Origin: JASLDZ01 sp038226305
GTDB lineage: Bacteria; Pseudomonadota; Alphaproteobacteria; Caulobacterales; Caulobacteraceae
Reading direction: 5' to 3'
Assembly: GCA_038226305.1 (NCBI GenBank)
Contig: JBBRQN010000008.1
Location: forward strand, 49,630 to 113,629
DNA: 64,000 nt
Notes under the pieces: generated by a model
What the model was told of the DNA's origin: nothing
The model's database searches: none
Seen by the model: only the letters and a program-made list of their open reading frames with translations
Translations under genes and position numbers: made by a program
Shown here: piece by piece, positions 1-8,326 of the stretch
Layout of the letters: each line of letters begins with the position of its first letter
Position numbering within the stretch: position 1 is the first letter of the stretch

Positions 1-255
1 GCCCGCCTGCAGAAGACCATCGACTTCGTGGAGAGCGTGGATCGCAGCAAGATCGACGGCGCCGAGGATCGCGAGATCGAACTGAAGTTCCCCAACGGCA
101 TGGGCTACCGCTTCAACGGCGAACGCTTCCTGAACGGCTTCGCCCTGCCGAACTTCTATTTCCACTCAACGATGGCCTATGCGCTCCTGCGGGCGAACGG
201 CGCGCCGCTGGGCAAGCCGGACTTCCTGGCGCACCTGGGGTCGCCGAACCTCTGA
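1..255 (+). CDS. DUF1993 family protein (C-terminal part)
   Basis: The frame is open from the first base of the window, so the gene starts upstream; 84 residues and the TGA stop are visible. The end matches the DUF1993 family: an acidic stretch before KFPNGMGYRFNGERFL, then FALPNFYFHSTMAYALLRANGAP and a C-terminal GKPDFL. The FHSTMAYALLR helix carries the conserved histidine of this DinB-like four-helix fold. The biochemical function of DUF1993 proteins is unknown. Nothing is odd in the visible part. Confidence 0.85.
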   Translation, partial: ARLQKTIDFVESVDRSKIDGAEDREIELKFPNGMGYRFNGERFLNGFALPNFYFHSTMAYALLRANGAPLGKPDFLAHLGSPNL

Positions 256-289
256 GGGCGGCCTGCACAGCCGGTGCCGATGACCTAGG

Positions 290-309
290 CCTCCCCCGTG
301 CAACGGAGG
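290..309. repeat. GC-rich palindrome, family A, copy 1
   Basis: CCTCCCCCG at 290-298 and CGGAGG at 304-309 form a short imperfect hairpin. It lies just after the DUF1993 stop. It shares the CCTCCCCCG core with six other copies in the window. Confidence 0.55.
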
Positions 310-416
310 AGTTGGCCGCGTAGCGGTCGGAGGGGGCGAGCCGTGGATTTTGTCGGCAGCCAAGGTCTTGCGGCCGTTCGCCCCCGCCGACACGTCGGCC
401 GTTGGCCGCCGCGCCA

Positions 417-436
417 CCTCCCCCGCTTCGCGGAGG
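417..436. repeat. GC-rich palindrome, family A, copy 2
   Basis: CCTCCCCCGC at 417-426 and GCGGAGG at 430-436 form a hairpin with a three-base loop. The right flank GCGGAGGAGACC is the same as in the copy near 58124, which shows that the elements are related beyond the stem. Confidence 0.55.
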
Positions 437-589
437 AGACCTTCGAGGGGCCTTCCGCTCCCGTTTCTCCCGCGCTATATGACCGTCCACATCGTTTGAA
501 CGCGTCTCGGACGCTTCGGGCGGCGGCCCCCCTCCTTCGGGAAGGGGTTGGCCGCCGCTTTTTCATTGACCGGAAAGTCAGCTCTCCCC

Positions 590-1180
590 GTGCGCGGCAA
601 GACCACTGAAGACCGTGACCTGCTGGAGCTCCTCGACCCCGTGGCCGAGGCGCATGGCTACGCCATCGTTCGCCTGCGGCTGATGGGCGGGAACGGCAAG
701 GCGCGCCTCCTGCAGATCTTCGCCGAGCGGCCCTCGCAGGTCGAAGGCGTGGCCGGCGACATGGACATCGACGACTGCACCAAACTGTCGCGCGCCATCT
801 CCGAGGTGATGGACGCGGCCGATCCCATCACCGGCGAATACCGGCTTGAGGTGTCGTCCCCCGGCATCGACCGCCCGCTCACCCGACTGAAGGACTTCGT
901 GGACTGGGAGGGTTACGAGGCCCGCCTGGAGCTCGACCGGATGGCCGAGGGGCGCAAGCGCTTCCGCGGCGTGCTGGCCGGGATCGACGGCGAGAACGTG
1001 GGCATCGACCAGGCCAACGAGACCGAGACCACCCTGATCCCCTTCGCCTGGATCATCGAAGCCAAGCTCTATCTCTCCGACAAGCTCCTGAAATACGGCG
1101 CGGATCTCCGCGCCCAGCGCATCGCCGACGGTGTCGACGGCGGCGAACCCGACATTGATTCTGAAGAGGAACCCGCCTGA
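590..1180 (+). CDS. rimP: ribosome maturation factor RimP
   Basis: RimP helps assemble the 30S ribosomal subunit. The 196-residue protein shows the family pattern: LLELLDPVAEAHGYAIVRLRL, then MDIDDCTKLSRAISEVMD, then the highly conserved YRLEVSSPGIDRPL, and a C-terminal Sm-like domain. A GTG start at 590 gives the N-terminus MRGKTTEDRDLLELL, usual for alphaproteobacterial RimP; an upstream in-frame TTG at 548 would add 14 residues of no family likeness. The stop overlaps the nusA ATG by one base (TGATG), so the two are translationally coupled. It heads the rimP-nusA-ylxR-infB operon. Confidence 0.95.
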   Translation: MRGKTTEDRDLLELLDPVAEAHGYAIVRLRLMGGNGKARLLQIFAERPSQVEGVAGDMDIDDCTKLSRAISEVMDAADPITGEYRLEVSSPGIDRPLTRLKDFVDWEGYEARLELDRMAEGRKRFRGVLAGIDGENVGIDQANETETTLIPFAWIIEAKLYLSDKLLKYGADLRAQRIADGVDGGEPDIDSEEEPA

Positions 1181-2928
1181 TGGCCCTGGGCATCTCCGCC
1201 AACCGCGCCGAACTGCTGCAGATCGCCGATGCGGTCGCGCGTGAAAAGTCGATCGAGCGCGAGATCGTCATCGAGGCCATCGAAGAGGCCATGCAGAAGG
1301 GCGCCCGGTCGAAGTACGGCTCCGAGCACGACATCCGCGCCCACATCGACCCCAAGACGGGCGAGCTGACCCTCAAGCGCGTGCTCACCGTCGTCGAGGA
1401 CATGCCCGACGCCCTGGTCGAGCCGGACGGCGAGATCATCGCCGAGCAGGAGCTGGACGAGAACGGCGAGCCGATCAACAAGCCCGTCGGCCGCATCGGC
1501 ATCACCGACGCCCTGTTCCGCGACAAGGACGCCTTCATCGGCAAGACCTACGAGGAGATACTGCCGCCCTTCGAGTTCGGCCGCGTACCGACGCAGATGG
1601 CTCGCCAGGTCGTGACCCAGAAGGTGCGCGAGGCCGAGCGCGAGCGTCAGTACGAGGAGTTCAAGGACCGCGTCGGCGACATCATCAACGGCACCGTCAA
1701 GCGCGTCGAATACGGCAACATCATCGTGGACCTCGGCCGGGGCGAGGGCATCGTGCGCCGCGACCAGTCGATCCCTCGCGAAGCCTTCAACATCGGCGAC
1801 CGCATCCGCACCTACATCTACGACGTGCGCCGCGAGGCCAAGGGCCCGCAGATCATGCTGTCGCGCGCCCACGGCGGGTTCATGGCCAAGCTGTTCGCGC
1901 AGGAAGTGCCCGAGGTCTACGACGGAATCATCGAGATCCGCGCCGTGGCCCGCGATCCGGGTTCGCGCGCCAAGATGGCCGTGCTCTCCAACGAAAGCTC
2001 CATCGACCCCGTGGGCGCCTGCGTCGGCATGCGCGGCTCTCGCGTGCAGGCGGTGGTGGCCGAGCTGCAGGGCGAGAAGATCGACATCATCCAGTGGTCG
2101 CCCGACGAGGCGACCTTCCTCGTGAACGCGCTCGCCCCCGCCGAAGTCTCCAAGGTGGTGATCGACGAGGAAGAGGATCGCGTCGAGGTCGTGGTGCCCG
2201 ACGAGCAGCTGTCGCTTGCCATCGGCCGCCGCGGCCAGAACGTGCGCCTCGCGTCGCAGCTGTGCGGCTGGCAGATCGACATCATCACCGAAGCCCAGGA
2301 CAGCGAGCGCCGTCAGCGCGAGTTCTCCGAACGCACCATCCTGTTCCAGGAAGCCCTGGACGTGGACGAGATGGTCGCCCAGCTCCTCGTCACCGAGGGC
2401 TTCGCCACCGTCGAGGACATCGCCTACGTCGACGATGTGGAACTGGCCGAGATCGAGGGCTTCGACGAGGACACCGCCGCCGAACTCCAGACCCGCGCCC
2501 GCGAACACCTCGACAAGGCCACCGCCGAGCTCGACGCCAAGCGCAAGGCGCTGGGGGTCGAAGACGCCGTCCTCGCCGTGCGCGGGGTGACCCTGCCCTA
2601 CGCCGTGGCGCTGGGCACGGCCGGCGTGAAGACCGTGGAAGACCTCGCCGACCTCACCACCGACGAGATCCGCGGCGGCTTCGAGGTGAAGGGAACCGAG
2701 CGCACCCGCGTCACCGGCGCCCTGGAGAGCTTCGACCTGTCGAACGAAGACGCCGAGCGCCTGATCCTGGATGCCCGCGTCGCCGCCGGCTGGATCGAGG
2801 CCGACCCGGAGGAGGAGGCCGAACTCGCCCCCGCCTACGACGACACCGCGGAAACGCACGGCGACCACGACGGCGAACTGCCGCCGGAAGCCGCCGCCGC
2901 CGAAGACGCGGTGCCGGAAGAGAGCTGA
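1180..2928 (+). CDS. nusA: transcription termination/antitermination factor NusA
   Basis: NusA binds RNA polymerase and controls pausing, termination and antitermination. The 582 residues contain the N-terminal polymerase-binding domain, an S1 RNA-binding domain (about 135-200, GDIINGTVKRVEYGNIIVDLG), two KH domains (about 225-345, including IGRRGQNVRLASQL) and two C-terminal helix-hairpin repeats of about 70 residues (from about 385 and 465), ending in an acidic Ala/Glu tail. The two extra C-terminal repeats are normal for proteobacterial NusA. It follows rimP with a one-base overlap. Confidence 0.98.
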   Translation: MALGISANRAELLQIADAVAREKSIEREIVIEAIEEAMQKGARSKYGSEHDIRAHIDPKTGELTLKRVLTVVEDMPDALVEPDGEIIAEQELDENGEPINKPVGRIGITDALFRDKDAFIGKTYEEILPPFEFGRVPTQMARQVVTQKVREAERERQYEEFKDRVGDIINGTVKRVEYGNIIVDLGRGEGIVRRDQSIPREAFNIGDRIRTYIYDVRREAKGPQIMLSRAHGGFMAKLFAQEVPEVYDGIIEIRAVARDPGSRAKMAVLSNESSIDPVGACVGMRGSRVQAVVAELQGEKIDIIQWSPDEATFLVNALAPAEVSKVVIDEEEDRVEVVVPDEQLSLAIGRRGQNVRLASQLCGWQIDIITEAQDSERRQREFSERTILFQEALDVDEMVAQLLVTEGFATVEDIAYVDDVELAEIEGFDEDTAAELQTRAREHLDKATAELDAKRKALGVEDAVLAVRGVTLPYAVALGTAGVKTVEDLADLTTDEIRGGFEVKGTERTRVTGALESFDLSNEDAERLILDARVAAGWIEADPEEEAELAPAYDDTAETHGDHDGELPPEAAAAEDAVPEES

Positions 2929-2955
2929 AATCCCGCACGGACCTCTCTCGTCGTT

Positions 2956-3055
2956 CGTCACCCTCGGGCTTGTCCCGAGGGCCCACCGTTCCGCCTTCTC
3001 GGCGTCGGACGGGTCGCCGCCACCGTGGGTCCTCGCGACAAGCCCGAGGATGACG
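2956..3055. repeat. large nested inverted repeat between nusA and ylxR
   Basis: Left arm 2956-2986 and right arm 3025-3055 are about 31 bases each and nearly reverse-complementary. Each arm contains its own hairpin; in the left arm CCCTCGGG and CCCGAGGG flank a five-base loop. Elements with the CTCGGGCTTGTCCCGAGG core are dispersed in many alphaproteobacterial genomes (known in general). Here it lies inside the operon and ends 20 bases before the ylxR start, so it may affect mRNA stability or the relative expression of the downstream genes (inference). Confidence 0.75.
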
Positions 3056-3074
3056 GCATGAAGAAAGGGCGTTC

Positions 3075-3722
3075 GTGAAACCCACCGCCCCAGAAGCCGC
3101 CCCCAAGACCCTCGCAGAAGCCGCGCGCCAGCGGCGCGACGTGGTGTCCGGCGAGGTGATGGCCGAGGCGCGGCTGATCCGCTTCGTCGGCTCGCCCGAC
3201 GGGGTCGTCACGCCGGACATCGCCCGCAAGCTCCCCGGCCGGGGCGTATGGGTGGAGGCGCGCCGGGGCACCATCGACGAGGCGGTGAAGCGCCAGGCGT
3301 TCTCGCGTTCGGCCAAGACCAAGCTCACCGCTCCGGCCGATCTCGCCGACCGGGTGGAGGCGCTCCTGATCCAGCGCATCCTGGCGTCCCTCGGCCTTGC
3401 ACGGCGGCACGGGGCGCTTATCTCGGGGTTCGAGAAAACGGCGGCGACGATCTCTTCAGGCAAGGCGGCCTGGCTGATCGAAGCCTCCGACGGGGCTGAG
3501 GACGGGCGCAGGAAGCTCCTCGCCCTCGCCCGCCACGCCCCCCGGCCGCCTGAACTCCTCGGGGCCTTCAGCTCCGAGGAAATGGGTTTGGCCTTGGGGC
3601 TGGAGACTGTGATACACACCGCCTTCCTTGCGGGGCGAGGGGCCGAGCGCTGGGCGGAAGATGTCCGCCGGCTGTCCGGCTTTCGCCCGCTGTTCCCCGA
3701 GAGCTGGCGCGAGGAGCCGTGA
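3075..3722 (+). CDS. YlxR-type (DUF448) RNA-binding protein with C-terminal L7Ae-like domain
   Basis: The 215-residue protein begins with a YlxR/DUF448 domain (about 20-100): ARLIRFVGSPDGVVTPDI, GRGVWVEARRG, and a helix AVKRQAFSRSAKTKL. The second half (about 105-205) reads as an L7Ae/Gadd45-like RNA-binding fold, with LGLARRHGALISGFEKT and later GLETVIHTAFLAGRGAERW. This fusion is usual in alphaproteobacteria, whereas Firmicutes encode the two halves as separate ylxR and ylxQ genes. The GTG at 3075 has AAGAAAGGG just upstream; the nearby ATG at 3058 runs into a stop. Its place between nusA and infB fits a role in RNA or ribosome function. The exact role is unknown. Confidence 0.88.
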   Translation: MKPTAPEAAPKTLAEAARQRRDVVSGEVMAEARLIRFVGSPDGVVTPDIARKLPGRGVWVEARRGTIDEAVKRQAFSRSAKTKLTAPADLADRVEALLIQRILASLGLARRHGALISGFEKTAATISSGKAAWLIEASDGAEDGRRKLLALARHAPRPPELLGAFSSEEMGLALGLETVIHTAFLAGRGAERWAEDVRRLSGFRPLFPESWREEP

Positions 3723-3828
3723 TCTGGCGGAGGAACGGCCTTGCGGCCGCGCCTCCCGCCCGTTCGCGCGTTGTCGTTAGGCGGCGAGGCCCATCCGGGC
3801 TTCGTCGATTGAAATCTTCGATCTGTCA

Positions 3829-3846
3829 GGGACCGCACCCGGTCCC
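3829..3846 (+). promoter_or_regulatory. hairpin in the infB leader
   Basis: GGGACCG and CGGTCCC form a perfect seven-base-pair stem around a CACC loop, ending 18 bases before the infB ATG. No strong Shine-Dalgarno sequence is visible after it; GCGAG at 3856-3860 is the best candidate. The hairpin could affect initiation on infB. There is no direct evidence of function. Confidence 0.4.
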
Positions 3847-3864
3847 GAGGTGTTAGCGAGCTAG

Positions 3865-6800
3865 ATGAGCGACGACGACAACAACGGCCGCCCTCCGGGT
3901 TCAGACGCTTCGGCGACTCCCCCCCGGCGCACGCCCCTGAGCCTCACCCCGCGCAGCGGCGGTGCGGTCAATGCCGGCACGGTGAAGCAGAGCTTCAGCC
4001 ACGGCCGGTCCAAGACCGTGGTCGTCGAGACCAAGCGCCGCCGCGTCGAAGGCGGTCCGATGGATCGCCCGCGCCCGGCTTCGGCCGAGCTGCCCCCCGT
4101 GGCCGGCCCGCGCCCGACGCCCGCGCCCCTCGCCGGTGCCGTCAGACCGGCCGCCCCCGCCTCCACAGGCGGGCTGAGCCAGGACGAGCTGGCCAAGCGC
4201 CAGCGCGTGCTCGACACCGCCCGCGCCGAAGACGATCGCCGCACCGAAGCCCGTCGCGCGGAGGAGGCGCAGGCCGCCGCCGAACGTCGCGAGGCCGATG
4301 CCCGCGCCGCCGCCGCCCGCGCCGCCGAGGCCCCGGCCGCTCCCGCGCAAGCCGCCGCTCCCGAGCCGCAGGCCGCAGCGCCCGCGCCTCAGGCGCCCGC
4401 AGCCCCCCCGGCTCCTCCCGAGCCGCCGCGCGGGGCCTTCGGGGCCCGCGACGTTCGCCGGGAAGACGCAGCGCCCCGCCCGTCAGCTCCCCGCGACGCA
4501 GCGCCTCGCGAATCCGCCTCCCGGGAGGCTTCGCGCCTGCCGGAAGGCCGCGTCTACGCCAGCCCCCGTCCCGCTCAGGGCGCCGGCTACGGCGACCGCC
4601 CGCAGCAGCCCTCCACCGGCTATGGCGACCGCCCCCGTCCGCAGGGCGACCGCCCGGGCTATGGCGCCGCTCCCGGGGCGCGACCCGCTCCTGGCGGCTA
4701 TGGTGATCGTGCGCCCGCGCGCCCCGCCGGTGGCGGCTATGGAGCGCCCCGCTCCGGCCCCGGTGGCGCAGCCCCCGGCGGCTATGGCGGCGACCGCCTG
4801 CCGCGCCCGCCCCGCGAGGGCGAGACGGTACGGTATTCGGCCATCGCGCCCCGCCCGGCCCCCGGTGCCATGCGCTCCGGCCCCGGCGCGGCCCGCCCCG
4901 GCATGGCCGGTCGCGGTGCGCCCTCGGCCCCCTCGACGCCTGAACTGACCAAGACCACCCGCTCGGCGCCCCCCGCCGGCGCGGCCAGGCGCCCCGGCGC
5001 AGGTCGGGACGACGATGATCGTCGTGGCGGCGGCCCCGGCGCGGCCGGCAAGGCGGCGGCTCCCGGCAAGGCGGTCTCCCGCACCCGCGGCGAGCCCAAG
5101 CGTCGCGAAGGCCGCCTCACCATCCAGATCGCGTCGGGCGAAGACACCGCCGACCGCATGCGCTCGCTGGCCTCGGTCCGCCGGGCGCGTGAGCGGGAGC
5201 GTGAGAAGCGCAAGGGCGGGGGCGGCGCCGCCTCCACCGCCGTCATCCGCGAGGTCGTGATTCCAGACGCCATCACGGTGCAGGAACTCGGCAACCGCAT
5301 GGCCGTGCGCGGCGTGGACATCATCAAGTACATGATGCGCCAGGGCGCGATGCTGACCATCAACGACGTGCTCGACGCCGACACGGCCGAGCTGATCGCC
5401 ACCGAGTTCGGCCACCCCGTGAAGCGGGTGTCGGAATCCGACGTGGAGACCGGCTTCCTCTCGGAAGACGATCACGAGGAGGGCGCCCTGCCGCGCCCCC
5501 CCGTCGTCGCCGTCATGGGCCACGTGGACCACGGCAAGACCTCGCTCCTCGACGCGCTGCGCACCGCAGATGTAGCCAAGGGCGAGCATGGCGGGATCAC
5601 CCAGCACATCGGCGCCTATCAGGTGACCGTGGCCTCGGGCGACAAGGTCACCTTCCTCGACACCCCCGGCCACGCGGCGTTCAGCCAGATGCGCGCCCGC
5701 GGCGCCAACGTCACCGACATCGTGGTGCTGGTGGTGGCGGCCGACGACGGCGTGATGCCGCAGACCATCGAGGCCATCAACCACGCCAAGAGCGCGGGCG
5801 CCCCGATCATCGTGGCCATCAACAAGATGGACAAGCCGGGCAGCGACCCCACCAAGGTCATCAACGAGCTGCTCCAGCACGAGATCGTCGTCGAAAGCCT
5901 GGGCGGCGACACCCAGGCCATCGAGGTCTCCGCGCTGAAGAAGACAGGTTTGGATAACTTGCTGGAGGCCATCAGCCTGCAGGCCGAAGTGATGGACCTG
6001 CGCGCCAACCCCGAGCGGTCGGCCGAAGGCGTCATCATCGAAGCCAAGCTCGACAAGGGTCGCGGCCCCGTGGCCACGGTTCTCGTGAAGCGCGGCGTCT
6101 TGAAGCGCGGAGACATAATCGTGGCCGGCTCCGCCTGGGGCAAGGTCCGCGCCCTGGTCGACGACACGGGTGCCCAGATCAAGGAAGCTGGCCCCTCCAT
6201 GCCGGTGGAGATCCTCGGCCTGGACGAGGCGCCGTCTCCTGGCGACGCCCTGGCCGTGGTGGAGGACGAGGCTCGCGCCCGCGAGCTCACCGACTATCGT
6301 GAGCGGGTGAAGCGCGAGAAGCAGATGGGTCCCATCGGTGCCGGCGGCGCCACGATGGCCGACATGATGGCCAAGCTGCAGTCCAAGAAGGTCAGCGAGC
6401 TCGTCACCATCGTGAAGGCCGACGTGCAGGGTTCTGCCGAAGCCATCGTCACCGCGCTTGAAAAGCTCGGCAACGACGAGGTTCGCGCCCGGGTGATCCA
6501 CTCGGCGGCGGGTGCCATCAACGAGAGCGACGTGCTCCTCGCCAAGGGCGCCAACTGCCCGATTCTCGGCTTCAACGTCCGCGCCTCGGCGCAGGCGCGG
6601 GCGCTGGCGGAGCGGGAAGGCGTGGAGATCCGCTACTACGCGATCATCTACGACCTCTTGGACGACATGAAAGCCGTGCTCTCGGGCATGCTCTCGCCGC
6701 TGCTGCGCGAAACCTTCCTCGGCAACGCCGAAGTGCTGCAGGTGTTCGACATCTCCAAGGTCGGCAAGATCGCCGGCTGCCGGGTCACCGAGGGCGTCGT

Positions 6801-7008
6801 CCGCAAGGGCGCGCGCACCCGGGTCATCCGAAACGACATCGTCGTTCAGGAGATGGGCACCCTGCAGACGCTCAAGCGCTTCAAGGACGAGGTCAACGAA
6901 GTGGTCTCTGGTCAGGAATGCGGCATCGCGTTCCAGGGCTTCCAGGACCTCAAGGAAGGCGACCTCGTGGAATGCTTCACCGTCGAGACGGTGCAGCGCA
7001 CGCTGTGA
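3865..7008 (+). CDS. infB: translation initiation factor IF-2
   Basis: IF-2 is the GTPase that places initiator tRNA on the ribosome. The 1047-residue protein has a long disordered N-terminus (1-450), an IF2_N domain (about 465-520, ITVQELGNRMAVRGVDIIKYM), then the G domain with GHVDHGKT (552-559), DTPGH (599-603) and NKMD (653-656), followed by domains II to IV. The N-terminus contains a charged Ala/Arg/Glu helix (about 105-155) and a Gly-Tyr-Gly/Arg/Pro region with six GYG motifs (241-307). It is longer than the 890 residues of E. coli IF-2, but long N-termini are common in alphaproteobacteria. rbfA and truB, which usually follow, are absent here. Confidence 0.98.
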   Translation: MSDDDNNGRPPGSDASATPPRRTPLSLTPRSGGAVNAGTVKQSFSHGRSKTVVVETKRRRVEGGPMDRPRPASAELPPVAGPRPTPAPLAGAVRPAAPASTGGLSQDELAKRQRVLDTARAEDDRRTEARRAEEAQAAAERREADARAAAARAAEAPAAPAQAAAPEPQAAAPAPQAPAAPPAPPEPPRGAFGARDVRREDAAPRPSAPRDAAPRESASREASRLPEGRVYASPRPAQGAGYGDRPQQPSTGYGDRPRPQGDRPGYGAAPGARPAPGGYGDRAPARPAGGGYGAPRSGPGGAAPGGYGGDRLPRPPREGETVRYSAIAPRPAPGAMRSGPGAARPGMAGRGAPSAPSTPELTKTTRSAPPAGAARRPGAGRDDDDRRGGGPGAAGKAAAPGKAVSRTRGEPKRREGRLTIQIASGEDTADRMRSLASVRRAREREREKRKGGGGAASTAVIREVVIPDAITVQELGNRMAVRGVDIIKYMMRQGAMLTINDVLDADTAELIATEFGHPVKRVSESDVETGFLSEDDHEEGALPRPPVVAVMGHVDHGKTSLLDALRTADVAKGEHGGITQHIGAYQVTVASGDKVTFLDTPGHAAFSQMRARGANVTDIVVLVVAADDGVMPQTIEAINHAKSAGAPIIVAINKMDKPGSDPTKVINELLQHEIVVESLGGDTQAIEVSALKKTGLDNLLEAISLQAEVMDLRANPERSAEGVIIEAKLDKGRGPVATVLVKRGVLKRGDIIVAGSAWGKVRALVDDTGAQIKEAGPSMPVEILGLDEAPSPGDALAVVEDEARARELTDYRERVKREKQMGPIGAGGATMADMMAKLQSKKVSELVTIVKADVQGSAEAIVTALEKLGNDEVRARVIHSAAGAINESDVLLAKGANCPILGFNVRASAQARALAEREGVEIRYYAIIYDLLDDMKAVLSGMLSPLLRETFLGNAEVLQVFDISKVGKIAGCRVTEGVVRKGARTRVIRNDIVVQEMGTLQTLKRFKDEVNEVVSGQECGIAFQGFQDLKEGDLVECFTVETVQRTL

Positions 7009-7014
7009 TCCAGA

Positions 7015-7036
7015 CCTCCCCCGCGAGTGGGGGAGG
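7015..7036. repeat. GC-rich palindrome, family A, copy 3 (infB 3' end)
   Basis: CCTCCCCC and GGGGGAGG form a perfect eight-base-pair stem around a six-base loop, starting seven bases after the infB stop. It has no T-run, so it is not a classical intrinsic terminator, but it may act as a transcript-end stabiliser. Confidence 0.6.
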
Positions 7037-7215
7037 GACTTGGGTCATCGGTCATCTTGGAGGGACGCCCCGCGTCCCGACGCCCACGTTGCAGCCGTCG
7101 CGCGCAGGGCGGGTCAAGGGCGGAGAGCGAAGCGTCCCTTGAGGCGGCCGAGCACGGCGGCACTCCCCCCCGCTCTCCGATCACTCCTCATCCCACCCTG
7201 TCGGCCGACCCGCCG

Positions 7216-7241
7216 GGAACACCCGCCGCTGATCGAAGGTT
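7216..7241 (+). promoter_or_regulatory. putative EcfG (general stress) promoter of the DUF892 gene
   Basis: GGAAC at 7216-7220 and GGTT at 7238-7241 are 17 bases apart. The alphaproteobacterial general stress sigma factor EcfG reads GGAAC-N16/17-CGTT, so this matches in eight of nine positions. It lies 66 bases before the ATG of a DUF892 protein, a family that often belongs to the stress regulon. This assignment is by motif and context only. Confidence 0.4.
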
Positions 7242-7307
7242 GTCGCACCGGTGCGGGGCCCCCGCCGCGCGCCGTCCCTCATCACTCGCACCGACGGAGC
7301 GATTTCC

Positions 7308-7841
7308 ATGGCCGACGCCAAAGTGAAGACCCTGAACGATCTCTTCTTCGAGACCGTGAAGGACATCTATTTCGCCGAAAAGCAGATCCTCAAGGCCCTG
7401 CCCAAGATGGCCAAAGGCGCGCATTCGCCCGACCTGAAGGCCGCCTTCGAGACCCACCGCACGCAGACCGAAGGTCAGGTCGAACGGCTGGAGCAGGTCT
7501 TCGCGATCCTCGGCAAGACGCCCCGCGGCAAGACCTGCGACGCGATCCTGGGCATTCTGGCCGAGGGCGACGAGGTCCTGGAGGACTTCAAGGGCCAACC
7601 CGCGCTGGACGCGGGCCTTCTGGCCGGCGCGCAGGCCGTGGAGCACTACGAAATCGCGCGCTACGGCACGCTGGTGGCCTGGGCCAAGGCGCTCGGCATG
7701 GATGACGCCGCCGCGCTCCTGCAGGAGACCCTGACGGAGGAGGAGGACACCGACAGCCTGCTCTCGAAACTGGCCGAATCCTCCATCAACCTCGCCGCCG
7801 AAGGCGCGACCCAAGCCGCGCCCGCCGCCAAGGCCGCCTGA
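7308..7841 (+). CDS. YciE/YciF-type ferritin-like protein (DUF892)
   Basis: The 177 residues match the DUF892 family: KTLNDLFFETVKDIYFAEKQ, then LKAAFETHRTQTEGQVERLEQVF, and a second helix pair with QAVEHYEIARYGTLVAWAKALG. The paired Glu/His residues in helices 1-2 (E-K-Q and E-T-H) and 3-4 (E-H-Y-E) are the di-iron ligands of the ferritin-like fold. Such proteins are stress-induced; the catalytic role is unknown. The ATG at 7308 is chosen because it gives the family N-terminus; an earlier in-frame GTG would add 19 unrelated residues. It ends in a short Ala/Lys tail. A probable EcfG promoter lies upstream. Confidence 0.93.
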   Translation: MADAKVKTLNDLFFETVKDIYFAEKQILKALPKMAKGAHSPDLKAAFETHRTQTEGQVERLEQVFAILGKTPRGKTCDAILGILAEGDEVLEDFKGQPALDAGLLAGAQAVEHYEIARYGTLVAWAKALGMDDAAALLQETLTEEEDTDSLLSKLAESSINLAAEGATQAAPAAKAA

Positions 7842-7910
7842 CCGAAGGGGCGAGCGGGGCCGACCGGCTTCGCTCGCCCAGCGGGCCCACGCCCAACCGC
7901 CGCGTCAGCG

Positions 7911-8312
7911 CTACTTCTTCTTCGTCCCGTTCAGCGCAGCGGCCGCCCTCACCAGCGCCTTGAACGCCGCCTCGTCCACCGCCCCGTCCTCCGGGATGTC
8001 GATCGCCCGGCGCACGTTCCCCTCGAGACTCGAGTTGAACAGCTTCATCGGGTCGGGGAGCGCTGCGCCCTTGGCGAAGGTGAGTTTCACCACCGCCTTG
8101 TAGGTCTCGCCGGTGGTGAGGATCCCGCCGTGCTCCCACACCGGCACGCCGCGCCACTTCAACGTCTCGACCACGTCTGGAACCGCCTCGTGGATCAGGG
8201 CGCGCATGCGGGCGAGGGTCTCGCCCCGCCAGTCGCCCAACTCCGCGATGCGGGCGTCGATGAGCTGGGCGGCGGGCACGCCTTCCGGCGGGAGGGGAGC
8301 GTCCTTCTTCAC
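7911..8312 (-). CDS. DUF1801 domain protein
   Basis: The 133-residue protein fits the DUF1801 (YdhG-like) fold: RMRALIHEAVPDVVETLKWRGVPVWEHGG, followed by YKAVVKLTFAKGAAL and DPMKLFNSSLEGNVRRAIDI, and a Lys tail. The pair of P-x-V-x-E-x-(I/L)-K-W and a following W/Y-x-H-x-G is typical. The function is unknown. I chose the GTG at 8312, with AGGGGC six bases upstream; a GTG at 8330 that overlaps the SDR stop codon (GTGA) is also possible and would add six residues. It is the last gene of a leftward pair with the SDR gene. Confidence 0.82.
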   Translation of the reverse strand: MKKDAPLPPEGVPAAQLIDARIAELGDWRGETLARMRALIHEAVPDVVETLKWRGVPVWEHGGILTTGETYKAVVKLTFAKGAALPDPMKLFNSSLEGNVRRAIDIPEDGAVDEAAFKALVRAAAALNGTKKK

Positions 8313-8326
8313 GAGGCGCCCCTGCG

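Larger units (their letters stand above)
256..589. other. intergenic stretch with two palindromic repeats
   Basis: This 334-base gap between the DUF1993 gene and rimP has no convincing gene. It holds two copies (290-309 and 417-436) of the GC-rich palindrome family described separately. A GGAAAG at 572-577 lies 12 bases before the rimP GTG and could be a distant ribosome binding site. I see no clear promoter motif. Confidence 0.6.

Noticed and set aside
548..589. TTG start for rimP at 548
   Set aside because: The extension has no likeness to RimP; the GTG at 590 gives the conserved N-terminus.
1069..2961. 630-codon open frame antisense to nusA
   Set aside because: It is the GC-rich shadow of nusA: composition is Gly/Ala/His/Val-rich with no domain, and nusA on the other strand has full family motifs.
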